Shown here: positions 31,659 through 42,866 of the stretch, one piece after another
How the letters are laid out: each line of letters opens with the position of its first letter
How positions within the stretch are numbered: position 1 is the first letter of the stretch
NCBI RefSeq assembly: GCF_001949145.1
Contig: NW_019091679.1
Location: 170,031-214,168, forward strand
Reading direction: 5' to 3'
Source of the DNA: Acanthaster planci
Lineage: Eukaryota; Echinodermata; Asteroidea; Valvatida; Acanthasteridae
Length of the DNA stretch: 44,138 nt
Program-made: the position numbers and the translations under genes
The notes under the pieces: model-generated
Database searches by the model: none
The model's input: only the letters and a program-made list of their open reading frames with translations
Told to the model about the DNA's origin: nothing

Positions 31659-34600
31659 AAGACATCTGTCAAAACCTAAGAAACCACATGGAAACAGAGC
31701 ATTGGGTCTTCAATCGAGGATCCACAAGTGTCTCATCTTATTTTAAACTAAGCCTAGGACCCTCAGTCAGGCAAAACTGATGAGATTATTGGATTTTTTT
31801 AGAAGAGTAAGCCTTTCTTTTGGGGGCCTTTCTTTTCTCCTTTTGTAGTTTATTGCTTGACCTTCATTTCTGTCATTTTAGTGGAAAATACTCTGGGAAA
31901 TCGCATTGGTATTACAACTGTTTTAACGTATTCTTTTTCTTGCGGAATTAATCCTGTTCAGAAGGCTGAGAGGAATTTCATTTTAAAAGTCAAACAGATA
32001 AAATTTCGCCATAACAACATGGAAATAACATAACGTTTTTGAACGTTCCAAATTTGGCGGATTTTTTCTCCACTTTTGTTCGACTGCACAAAGAACCCAT
32101 ACGGTGTGTTTGTGCAGGCCTAGTCATGATTATTAATATAATGTAATAAATTATAATGAAATTTACGATCGATGTAAAGTTTTTCTATCTTATTGAAATA
32201 ACATGGCGTGGTAAAACGCTTCAAATTTTGCATGGTTTTTCCATTTTTTTAGTCTAGTTAGAATTTTATCGATCGACCACAGCCAATCAATAATCTTACT
32301 GTGGTGAGGAAAGGACATCTAATGGAAATAACGGGCCACCTCACGCTGCACAATATGTATTTCAGATGTATGTGGTATAGGAACTGTCTCTGATTGACAT
32401 ATTTAAAGAGAGTTAAAGTATTAATTGGCAACTCGTGGGTCGGAGAGTGCATCTGTCAGTTAATCTTTACCTCTGCACTTTCACAGCTGCTTACCAAGTC
32501 AGGGTTGATGGTGGTTTCGGATGATTTGCAATTTATTGCCTTACATCATGACAAATGATTACCAGAGTGTGCTCCTGTGTTGTGACCAGCCCGAACCATC
32601 CATTGGGTAAATGGGTCTCAGTGGGCTTACGCTGAACAGTCACAATTTATTTGCTCTCAACATCTCTGTAGCTCATTAGACAAAATAATTAACCTCAAAG
32701 GACTTGTTGATAGGAAGTTGTTGAATAGGAATTTAGTGTTATAAAATAGCCAAGAAAACATAATTATCGAAGAAATTAATGGCAGTGAAACTTTTAAAAA
32801 CTAGTTTTACTGTGTTTTTTTTCAGAGTGTGAGGCTGTTGTTTGTTTCGGGTATCATTGCTGTCCAAGGCAGATTTGTTTGCATCAGTGGGGATGGATTT
32901 TCTTGTACGAGATTAAATGTTTACTTTATTTCTTTGACAATGAAAGTTTTTCCCGGTAATTTCTAAACTTCCTTCCCTAGCCCAGGGATTCTGGTGTTAT
33001 TCCTTGGGTTTAAGTCCTAGACAGTTACAATCTCTAGAGTAATCTTCTCAGGTTGCCAGCAAGACTGATCCATAGATTGCGGTTATAGTAGTCGAAAATT
33101 CCAGTGAAACCTACTATGTTCTCTCTGTTGTCACCCAAGTCTTGATTGTCGCATGTAATGTGCAATCTAATAACCTACGTATATCACTTTCTTGACAAAT
33201 GACGGCCGATAAGAAGACACTGGGTAAATTGATAGTTAATGTCTGGCTCTCGCCAGACTTAATTTCCATCGAAATACGTCGAGAATTAAAACAGCCTCCG
33301 TGTTGCTCTGTCAGTGACAAACAGATGATCGTTTACACCCGCTAAGATGTCTTGAATTTTGCGTGTCACGTTTTTCAAAGAAATAAATAGTCAATTTGCC
33401 CCTATGCCGCATGATCAGAACTGACACAGACATGTAACTTCAAGAGAATTTAATTTAGTGTTCCCAAGCCATAAAAGGCATACACAACGCTGAAATGGTT
33501 ATAGATGAGCTTTGGCATATTAAGGTGCCAAAACCAGCGCACCCATATTTAAGCACACCGACAACTGCCATTCTCAATATCCGGAGCATTGTACGTGTCA
33601 GCACGGTGATTTTTATTGCCTCAAGAGTCAATATTTTGCTGATCAAGTACATCATAAAGCTATGTCTCCTTGCTATTACATTTTGGAACTGCTTTGTGTA
33701 CAACATCAGTCCTCGTGATTCGCAAGAATAATGACGTCATAATTTATGCAAAAAAGGTCCGTACGCGTCTGTACACAACATTCCACAAGCAATCTGTTCA
33801 GTATGTGAATAACCTCTTCCAAGAAAGCTTTCTAAGTCTACCCTAGTCTTGTTCCAAGACCTTTCGGAAGTTCCACGACACGGACATTACACGCTGTTAC
33901 ATACACGGCGCTATCACCTCTCGAGGACACCTCTCGAGGAAGGTCTTGGATATTTTGTTAGGTCTTAGGTGGCAACAGGTATGGTAATAAAGGTAGGATA
34001 TGCATTATTCATATCACGTGAGTTGTGATCGAAGGAGGTTACGCAGATGACTTTCAAAATGCTTCGCCTTCACGAACTGTACGTTTTCCTATTTAGACAT
34101 TGGCCAACATTCAGCTCAATTCAATTCAAAAACAACCTTTTTTCCCATTCTTTCGTTAACATACGAATCAAAGAATACACTAAAATAAATACGAACCATG
34201 AATGCAGTGTAATATAATAAGAGAAAATTCAGAAAACTTTAAAAGATAGAAAGTATGGAGCTGTTCATTAATTAAGCGAGGGCTTGTAGAGAACAGCCTA
34301 AAGACAGACAATTGGACTAGGGACAAAACACTGAAAACAGACAAGAAAAAACACGACAAACAGTGAAGACTAGACTGAACATCCAAAACAGAAGTAAAGA
34401 GTTGAAGATCATGAAAATGAGCAGGAACATGAATAGATACAGGAGTAAAGGCGCAATAAAGAATGAAATAAAGGAAGACATTGTCTAAGGATTGGAAGCT
34501 GTGTAACATACATGTATTGTGAGAGGAGAGCTCTCTTGTAGGAGGACTTGAAGCGGCCAGTGGACGGCATTATGGTGAACGTGATTTTTATGCTCAGAGC

Positions 34601-35177
34601 TAAGCAATCACAAAAACCTTCTATATAGGCTCAGGCAGCTGCCAAAAACTTGCCATGTTCGCATTATAAGCAAATAAATTGAGTCATTCAATTGCCATGT
34701 CGCACCACAGAAGGGTCATGATATGACGTCTCCGCTCACTTCAGCACTAGTGCACAGCGAATTATTTTGGTCTATTTTTCGACCAAACTGGAAAGTTATA
34801 AGGTAAATTTATTTATACTTCACTTAGTTATATTTCGATTATATGGCTATTCACGGCTTTCCTTGCCAGCCACGATAAGAAACGGACCGGATCAATGATG
34901 CGCACTCGAATAGGTTGGATTGTGGTACGCAAAACAATAACTGAGACTCACTCTAGAGACTGATCACAGCAGTCGACAGCGTAGTCTAACGCCCTCCAGT
35001 TGTGTTTATCTCTATGTGCGTCAGAGTCACACATTTGCGTATGACTGCAAGGTCGTTTCATAGACTTCTGAGATACGATCTCGGCAGTTGGGGAACTCGA
35101 CGACTGAGAACGAGGTTTCTTAGGGGCACTTTCTTTTTCTGAGTGTAATCACGTGCCTGGATTCGTCTACACTACAC
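31659..35177. other. Intergenic, possible LINE 3' UTR on the minus strand
   Basis: No gene is recognised. From 34560 down to about 34109 the minus strand is pyrimidine-rich and ends TTTTTGAATTGAATTGAG, which resembles the microsatellite tail of some LINEs, but no ORF2 remnant was found beside it. The last few hundred bases should contain the promoter of the second GPCR. A 5' UTR is also plausible here. Confidence 0.3.
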
Positions 35178-35369
35178 TTGCCCACTCGAGCGAGACTGAC
35201 GTCATTATTAGGCAAGAATACTACATATACGGATAGTATGCGTCGGATACCCATTAGATCGTATCCAGGGGTAGAAATGCAAAATTGCATCCAGATTCTC
35301 TGCATCAATAATGACATCCCCGGAGTACAGCAACATTCACTCGTCATCTGCTCAATATCTCTAGATGAG

Positions 35370-36485
35370 ATGGCAAACACGGAGGAAACCTTGTTAGAGG
35401 AAAGTGGAGCATCAACTTCGGATTACAGTCTCATTGGCGTGTTCTCGCACCCCTTACCCCTTGAGATAGTCATATCTACCATTGTATGGCTCATGTGCAT
35501 ATTGGCTGTGGCCGGTAACGTTCTAGTCTTTGCTGTGGTCCTCCGTGATAAACAATTGCGATCTAACGTTGCCAATATTTACATCTTAAACTTGGCCGGT
35601 GCTGATTTGTGCGTGGGACTCAACTCTCTGACACTGAACAATCTTTGGCGGTATGCCGGCAACTGGCCGTTCCAGCGAGCCGTGTGCACCTTCTGGATTA
35701 TTTTGGATTATTCGGCGTGCATGCAGGCCGCCTTCGCAGTGACACTCATCAGTCTTGACCGCTACTTCTTGGTGACCAAATACCTCGAGTACCGGAAGTA
35801 CCAGAGCATGAGAATGGCCTGTGGCCTAGTCGCTTTCACTTGGACTCTCTCTCTTCTGTTTTACGCTTTGCCAATTCTGGGCAATGACGTATGGCCTAAC
35901 TCAAGAGCCTACGGTGTTATCAGTTATTCGATAACCTGCGACTTCGGCGTGCTCTACATCCTGTCCTATAACATCGCCCAGATAGTAACTGGGTTCCTTG
36001 TGCCTGCAGTGTTCCTGGCTTACCTTAACGTCAAGGTGTATTCCAATATTCTTCAGCGTTCTAAAGGTTTGGTTCGCACAGGAGCAGTGGAACCATCCCA
36101 CATCAGCGTAGCTACGGGAGGTGGCAATGACCCAGCCTTGCAAGCTGGACCCAACGTAGATTTGCAGGGTACTTCTACCGAGCAAGCGGCCTGGAGCACC
36201 AGAAGGATCTACAGAAAACACCGCAAGGCCGCCATCACACTTGCGCTTATCGTAGGCACGTTTTCCCTCAGCTGGATCCCCTATTACGTCATGCAGTTTC
36301 TTTTCGTCGTCGAGAAGATCAAATTTAGCTGGCTGCTGTGGAACACCGTGTACTACATGGTATGGGCCAACTCAGCCATCAACCCGTTCATCTATGCTGC
36401 CACAAGTCCCAGGATCAGGCGGGGTATAATAGAAATCTTTTGCTTCTGGAATCACCGCCTCTTAAGGACAATTCGCCCACTCTAA
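35370..36485 (+). CDS. Class A GPCR, aminergic-like (muscarinic/histamine H3-related), paralogue 2
   Basis: A 371-aa seven-transmembrane receptor in one exon, colinear with the receptor at 29669. Landmarks are N50 (1.50), D79 (2.50), C106, D113 (3.32) in LDYSAC, DRY 130-132, C190 in ECL2, W302-P304 in SWIPYY, and NPFIY 338-342. The open frame extends upstream to an ATG at 35178, but I chose 35370. It has G at -3 and G at +4, and it places N1.50 and D3.32 at the same residue numbers as in the first receptor. The 64 upstream codons do not look like receptor sequence, and a CTCAATATCTCTAG stretch just before could be a splice acceptor. Loop 3 is longer than in the first receptor (Gly/Ala-rich, about 240-275). 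The pocket again has Tyr at 6.52, so a canonical acetylcholine or histamine ligand is not assured. The tail ends RTIRPL. Confidence 0.9.
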   Translation: MANTEETLLEESGASTSDYSLIGVFSHPLPLEIVISTIVWLMCILAVAGNVLVFAVVLRDKQLRSNVANIYILNLAGADLCVGLNSLTLNNLWRYAGNWPFQRAVCTFWIILDYSACMQAAFAVTLISLDRYFLVTKYLEYRKYQSMRMACGLVAFTWTLSLLFYALPILGNDVWPNSRAYGVISYSITCDFGVLYILSYNIAQIVTGFLVPAVFLAYLNVKVYSNILQRSKGLVRTGAVEPSHISVATGGGNDPALQAGPNVDLQGTSTEQAAWSTRRIYRKHRKAAITLALIVGTFSLSWIPYYVMQFLFVVEKIKFSWLLWNTVYYMVWANSAINPFIYAATSPRIRRGIIEIFCFWNHRLLRTIRPL

Positions 36486-37040
36486 GCAAGGAAAGTATGA
36501 TTTTCACCTTGAACTTACTTCTTCTTTTCCTCCAGTTTGTTTTTTTTTTAAGTTAGGGAAGTTAAACCAAGAGTTAAAACCAAAGTTACATTTCGACCCA
36601 TGTTAGATTCATGCGCACAGTCTAAATAGGACTGCAAAAAGTACCACTTTGCACCAACCTTATATAGTCATAATGTGTACGATTAATGGATGCAATGGTC
36701 TTAGATTTAGCTGGATATTGTTGTTGGTTGTTTCAAGTGTTGAGGAAATATGAAGCTAGATGTCTTATATGTCGGGGCTAATGTGGGTTTTCCCGCGCAT
36801 TTGTTTACTTTTTTTCGTTCAGGTTCAAAACAGTTGACTTAAAATTCGTCTCGAGAAGATTGCACATGCTATTTATTCTTTTTCGTTCCAAGTAATCAAG
36901 GGTATTTTTTTCTTCCCCAACTCAGGGCCTTCTATTCAACTTTCTCTTGTGTATTACATTATATTTAACAAGGAAGATAAATCAAAACACAGCCAGACAT
37001 TAATCAATTGCACAGCCAAGAAAAAAGGGCCCCATTTAGG
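36486..37040. other. GPCR 2 3' UTR and intergenic
   Basis: AT-rich, with T runs at 36540-36550. A further 72-codon frame overlapping the GPCR end is a shadow. Nothing else recognised. Confidence 0.4.
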
Positions 37041-38260
37041 ACTGAATTTAGCAGAATTTCCATTAGAGGTGAAAATAAATCTTTCTAAGGCATAATAGGC
37101 CTATCTCTTTAAATCTTTTTAGGGCCTAAACAACAAAATGATGGTTTACCCCCGTTCATTTTCATCTTATAAAATTTACAGAAGCAGCGAAGCAAAAGAA
37201 TTAAATTGAGTACATTCCTGGAGTTATTAGGAATTCCGCAAGGATAGTTTTGTTACCCAAGAGCATTTCGATATTTAGGTTATTTTAAGTCAATCGCCGA
37301 TCTGTTTCCCAAAAGAGGTGGAAAACTCACAAGTACAAAAGAGATGCATCAAGGTTTCACTCTCAGCTTGACAAAAAGAACACAAGTCATCATCTCTTTT
37401 ACCAACTATAAACAAATAAGAGTTAACGGCCAAAATTCTGTAAGTCTATATTGAAACCTTATTACGGTATCACATTAAACTGAAAGGGCAAACTGCATAA
37501 CTCCAATCATTCAGTAAGAGAAAGATTACAAGCCAGCTTCATTTCCCATCAATCAATAAACCTACGGACAACCTTCATTGCAGAGGTGAGAATATAATAC
37601 AGACGAGTAGAACCCTTTTTATCCAGCAAAAGTAACTGCAAATTAAAAGAAATTAAAGGAAAATATATATTAGAGTTGACAGTGACAATGTGCTACGAAA
37701 AGATTTTCGAACAGTATTTAACTCCGCTGTATTCCAAAAAGTTGGTCCTGGTGTCAATTTTTAGCGTAAAGTTATCTAGGCTTAAGAAGTGACCTTCACT
37801 ATCGAGCACTTATGCAATTAACTCCTTTTTTGCCCAGTGTTAATAAAAAATACATTTATTGCCAATCATAATTCTATGGTTGTATCACAAACATTTTCAA
37901 GCACATCCTGCCCTTTAGGGGCATGGCATTGAACAAAATAGCACCAAGCTTTAAAAACGTCAATCCAAAACTGATTTGAATAGGGCCTACTTTACCTGCT
38001 GAAAAAAATAAGTGATGCTAAAATGGCTACGTTCAATAAACAACACATTCTGAATATCACTAATCTTATAAGACAAAGAAACCCAGATCCACGTACACTT
38101 AAGAGCTTTAATGTATAAACTTAAATCAACTGTCTTGACACCGTCATGTTTATAATCTTGAATCATCTGATTCCTAGCAACTCTGTCCACCCCCCTCCAT
38201 CTAATTTTATAAGGCATAGCATTTAAATTCTTAAGGCTATCTGGGGCCGGATCTGAAAGA
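37040..38260 (-). mobile_element. 5'-truncated L1/Tx1-like LINE, 3' part of ORF2
   Basis: Read on the minus strand across several frames, the segment gives LSDPAPDSLKNLNAMPYK, then RNQMIQDYKHDGVKTVDLSL and YIKALKCTWIW (38150-38070), then NQFWIDVFKAW and EGHFLSLDNFTLKIDTRTNF. Further on come FLEYSGVKYC and DDDLCSFCQAESETLMHLF with a Cys-x-x-Cys and His. These blocks follow the order of the region behind the reverse transcriptase in L1/Tx1-type ORF2 proteins, ending in the Cys-rich C-terminal motif. Many stops and frameshifts interrupt it, and the endonuclease and reverse transcriptase cores are missing. The left boundary is approximate. It is a dead 3' fragment typical of incomplete target-primed reverse transcription. 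Confidence 0.65.
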
Positions 38261-38261
38261 A

Positions 38262-41200
38262 AAATCAAAAAGTAAATTTGGATGTGTTGAACTTCGCCGC
38301 ACTCGCCCGCGGAGTCGACACAGCACATGCAGTATCCGGTTCGTAAGTGTGAACCCACTTCAGTTTAAACCACGCCCACTGCATAAGATACACGGCCGTT
38401 GCAGGTACATTAGTTCGCGGTAAATTACCATTTTTTTCCTTTTGATTTCACGTGTCGAGTCATCCTGAAAGACTCTTCCACAAAAATGTGCAGCTTGAAA
38501 AGTCTGAATTTAATATACCTTTATGTATTTTGTGTTTTGACTCCTTACTTTCAATCGTCTGATCGTATTAAGCATTGAAGCTGACACATTCAGCTTGTTT
38601 TCAAACGCGGAAAAATGCGCAGATCGACGCTAAAAGCGTCGTATTGGGATCCCTCTATTTAAGTTTATAGCGGGGGAGCAAGGTGGCAGACGAAAAATAA
38701 CGAGTTTGGTCGGTCGTGGGTTAGATGTAACGAAAATGCGAATTTCCAAACCATGTATAATAGGTTTTATACGACATCTGTTTCACCTGAGCTTAAACAG
38801 TATTGTGAAGTTAAAAGTTAAAATTGGCCATTAGCTGCCTATATATGATTTCAATTACATTACTTGGTTTAAATCTCTTAGTTTAAGTTTCGATTGGTTT
38901 GATCATCCCACAAAATAAATAAATGAAAGAGAATCAACACAATCGGCTAAATTTGCTTATCCGGAATAGATAATTAGGCTGACCTATCTCAAATATAAAA
39001 ACATCATTATATAGAATATCGTCATTTAGAATAATCAGGAAAAAGAAAAATGCATTTACGCATTGTGCGTTATTAGGGCCTATATATCTTACATTATCAA
39101 GCAAGTAAAACGTCGACGGTGATTTCGTAGCTCCGATTGGATTTGTTGATGATAGATGAGTTGGAAATTTAGTTTGGTTTTTGAATTTTGTGGCCAGAAG
39201 CGTGTTTGATGTGGATGTATAATGATTAATTGTCACTTACACTCGTTGCCACCCGTTGCTTTAATCTTTATAGAACTTCATGTGTTACAATGTACCTAAA
39301 TCCCCAGGCCCGTGACAGTATATGTCAGAAAAAGGTCGGTAAATATAAGGAAAGCATTTAGCATTGTCGTCAAAATAATTGCAAACAGATCGTTCACTGT
39401 CGTTTTAAACAAAAATTAAAATGTGAAGTGTGAGTACATAAACTAGAGCAATTTGTTGATTAACATCACTCATACTGGGGCACAAAACTGAATATTGTAA
39501 TCTAAAAACATCGAATAAAACCTGTGTTCTTGATTGTGGTGCGTTGGTATTAAAGTGCGTGGTTGTGCATCAAATTCTTTGCATTTGCGAAGATTCTGAT
39601 ATTTTTTAAATTTTGGACCCTCAAACCGTCTCTAAATCAACTGTCGGTAGAAGACAGAAATTAATCGAAGGGGTTTCGATTCTGCAAACGCTGGAAAATG
39701 TGAATTCTCCCCTGATAAAGCCAATCGGTATACATTCATGTATATTCACAAGCTCTAAAGATGTGGTGAATGGCGATGTGTCCGATTGAGGTGAGACATG
39801 CCGCGTCAGATCTCAGCTTCTCTCTGTTTTATACTAACGCAGTGGCTTCACACGGAAGCCAAAGTTCGTACCCGCAGGTCTTTCTTTTGAAATTTTGCTA
39901 TAAATACGGCACATGTTCAATCACATCTAATTTCTTTTTATTGCCTAAAGGCCTGTATGACATAAAGAATGATGAGTTCGGGCGCCCTGTTCTTGACCCG
40001 TTTCTTCAAGTTGTTCTTGCGCTCGAACGGCGGGAACACGACCCAAGAACACTGTTCCCGGAACAGCTTCACGCACTACCCCCTTGTCGGGGTTTTGCAA
40101 AAACACAAGGAAAAACTCGTGAGATTTTGATTTTTGAACTGCCTCAAAAATTAGTGAGATGGCTCACAAAGCCCGAGACAATGGAAAATTTGCAAAAAAT
40201 TAACATTACTATTTTTCATAATAGATAGATGAATGGTCCTTTTTAAACAGAATTGAATCCAAACATTAACCCTCGAAGAGCGTATATGGACGCCGCCATG
40301 TTACTTGCCACTAACTACCAGCGACAACCGGGAGTACGTTCTCGGCGTTCTAGCGGCCAACCTACGAACATCCAATCGAGCTATTCGTGAACATACGAGA
40401 ACAAGCTGCCCGAACTCATCAAATATGTGTACCATACTTTGCTCACGTTTGTTCTGGGGCGTGTGCTAGGAACGTTAAAATGTTGGGCATCTTTTCGCGA
40501 CCCCTAACCAGAAACATGGAACTTCAAAGCAGCAGCCAGCAAGGAGGCTGCACAAAACGCACAACCAAAAAATGGTTTCATCAACCGCGAGAATCAGTGC
40601 CAGATTGCATACGCCATTGTTGAAAATAAAGCCATTTCCACTCAATATTTGGGAAGCTTCTTACTACTGCTCTGTCTCTTTACAATCTGGGAGAAATGTA
40701 GTCATTTTGATTCGCTACATGTAATAACAACTTGGGGAGATACAGAGTTCACTTATTTTGGAGCTCATCAAATATTACCAGGTAGTTTTCGGATATGTTG
40801 GCTGGCGATGGACCGATTCCTACTGTTGGCACTCGTCCCGGTTGGAGCAATGACGTTCAAAGGGCCGTACCGATGTTGTGAACCACCGACCCAAACATGT
40901 TTCTGATCACGGTCACGAGAACACGCCCAGAAGCATTTCTTGGGGCCAGAGTTAATGCATGTACCTCTAACTACTTTGCGCGGGGAGTGGCCCAGTGAAG
41001 TGTGCACAAAAAAGGCATTTGAGAAATAGGAAGCAGTATGACAGCAACTCATGCCTTCTTTTGGAAATATTTCAGTTGTGCCAGGCCACTCAAGGTTGGC
41101 AGGATTAAATTCTACTGGGTGCCCTGTTCTACTTAGCGTTCTTAGGATAGGAACGATTAATCGAGCTGAATATAAGTAGAATGCAACGTTTCGACACATT

Positions 41201-41419
41201 TTCGTACGTCCCCCTTTCCAACGATAAAAGAAAGACTCCTTGCACAGGGGTCCATTCCAGTGTAATTTCATGCTACTTCGCTGCGCTCATCCGCATGAAA
41301 AAAAGTTTCATTCTTATGGGGCAATCAATAAACAAAGACAAGGCTATATTTTGTATCTCAGGTTTTATTATGATAGCAGCATTGGAATGCAGGTGTATCG
41401 TAGGTGAACCTGAAGAAAG
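38262..41419. other. Intergenic, no gene recognised
   Basis: Frames of 152 codons (39770-40228 plus) and 167 codons (40768-41271 minus) are the longest. Neither has a signal peptide, membrane pattern or domain that I recognise. The second overlaps an 85-codon frame on the other strand. I cannot support either as a gene. Confidence 0.35.
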
Positions 41420-41421
41420 CG

Positions 41422-42213
41422 TCAAATTTTTATTTTTTGGAAGGGGGGAAGAAAGAGATCAGAGCGATAGAAATTACCTCGAAAGGAAACAGATGTGTCG
41501 TAAGGAGAACCGTAACGAAGAGAAAAAGTCGAATTCCCATCTGAAGGGTGTTTGGCTGACTTGAATTTCTTACGGCTCTCGAGATCTTTGATGGCGTCTC
41601 GAGTCCTCTGCCGTTTTGACACGCTTCCTTTCTTCTGCAGTAAAGTCCTCTCTAGAAGACTTCTCGAGGTGTTGTATTGTCGTCCAGCCTGCAAGACTTT
41701 CATCGGCAATCGGCAATTAGGACTGTATCCTTGATAACCTCTTCAGCCTCTTGTATGGCCTTAATTGCCTGATCTATCTGACAGATTTTTTACTGCTATC
41801 TTGATCTTATCAAGAAGAACTTCGAGCCGGCTATAAACCTCGAATTGTGCCACGTTTCCCGGTCTCTTAAGGTCTTTAGCTAGCAGTTTGTTCTTTACAC
41901 TCTAAAAACGTCCTGGTCGATCAGATTCACCCAGAATTGGGTCCCATTCGGTGTAACCCTTTTCGGGTCAAATTATGACCCGGAAAGGGACAAATATGAC
42001 CGAAAAGGGTCACATTTTGACCCAGAAAAGGGTCATACCGAATGGGACCCAACTCTGGGTCAATCTGACCCGGCAGTTTTTAGAGTGTAGATCTTCTAAA
42101 TCAAGTGCCTTTTGCGGTTTCTGATTTTGCATGCGGTTAAATCTGTCATCAAAATGGGTTTTAACTTTCTCGAAAAGAACTTCAGCATCCTCGTTGGAAT
42201 TCTCTTGCGACAT
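41422..42213 (-). pseudogene. Gag-like ORF of a retroelement, interrupted by a MITE
   Basis: On the minus strand an ATG at 42213 starts MSQENSNEDAEVLFEKVKTH, an acidic, coiled-coil-like opening. A 190-bp foldback element cuts the frame. On its far side the same frame continues with LKRPGNVAQFEVYSRLEVLL, and one frameshift later with AIKAIQEAEEVIKDTVLIAD. A basic stretch QKKGSVSKRQRTRD follows, then RGNFYRSDLFLPPF. The GNxxQFE block followed by helices and a conserved Ile-Ala-Asp resembles the gag-like first ORF of DIRS/Ngaro-type elements, recalled rather than searched. No reverse transcriptase or recombinase follows on this strand. An unrelated coiled-coil gene is possible, so the family call is tentative, but the interrupted frame itself is clear. 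Confidence 0.5.
41898..42087. mobile_element. Foldback MITE, near-perfect palindrome, TA target duplication
   Basis: Ends CACTCTAAAAAC and GTTTTTAGAGTG are flanked by TA on both sides (41896-41897, 42088-42089). The two halves are almost complete reverse complements of each other, sharing GGGTCCCATTCGGT and repeated GACCC/GGGTC motifs. Removing the element plus one TA joins the flanking gag-like frame exactly. The TA duplication suggests mobilisation by a Tc1/mariner-type or similar transposase. Confidence 0.85.
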
Positions 42214-42342
42214 GATGGCAAATAATTCTGATAAGCCTAATACTACACCATGTTCAAATGCAAGTATCCTGACAATGTCTCGGTACAATAAACCGATATA
42301 AAAGTATACCTTAATCGCCTCACAAATATTATCTTTGATCAT

Positions 42343-42660
42343 TTTTTAAAGTTGTTTCTGAACTCCTGCGTTTACCTGTTAAAAGAATAAATCGGAAGTA
42401 TATTATGAAAACAAACAAATCTGGTCAAATGTTGGGGATTTGGTATTCGGTTTCACAAGGTGCAGCATTACGTTATGACGGATTATCCTGACTTCCACAA
42501 GGCCCCAATGACAATGTGACTGATTGTTTGGAATCAATAATATAATTCGTGAAAACTACATCACAAAACATCGTTTGACCTACCTTACTATAGAAGTAGT
42601 AGGCGAAACTTGGAGGAATTCGAGAGCTTGCTTGAAAAGTCACGCCTCTTCATGCTGTTT
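42343..42660. other. Intergenic, nothing recognised
   Basis: No gene, repeat or structured element was seen between the gag-like region and the minisatellite. Confidence 0.4.
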
Positions 42661-42866
42661 GGAAGGGACGAAATCATTATTTTGAGGGGACGAAATCAAT
42701 ATTTCGAGGGAACGAAATCATATTACGAGGGAACAAAATATCTTATTTCGAGGGAACGAAATATCTTATTTCGAGGGAACGAAGTGATTTCGAGAGAACA
42801 AAATAATAATTCGAGGGAACGAAATAATATTTCGTGGGAACGAAATGATTTCGAGGGAACAAAAAA
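42661..42866. repeat. Minisatellite with palindromic core (about 10 units)
   Basis: About ten copies of a core close to ATTTCGAGGGAACGAAAT are spaced 16-23 bp apart. Each intact core is an inverted repeat (ATTTCG / CGAAAT) around AGGGAA. Units vary by single bases and in linker length. The open frame through it (FEGTK, SRERN repeats) is a by-product of the repeat. Confidence 0.85.

Noticed and set aside
34109-34560. Confident LINE 3' end on the minus strand
   Set aside because: Only a GAATT-type tail and a pyrimidine-rich stretch support it; no ORF2 remnant was found beside it.
36338-36556. Additional plus-strand frame at the end of GPCR 2
   Set aside because: It is the +1 shadow of TM7 and the tail, the same frame reached by the frameshift in the pseudogene.
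39770-40228. 152-codon plus-strand frame as a gene
   Set aside because: No recognisable motif and no supporting splice or promoter signals.
40768-41271. 167-codon minus-strand frame as a gene
   Set aside because: No domain, signal or membrane pattern; a frame on the other strand overlaps it. Length alone is not enough in this base composition.
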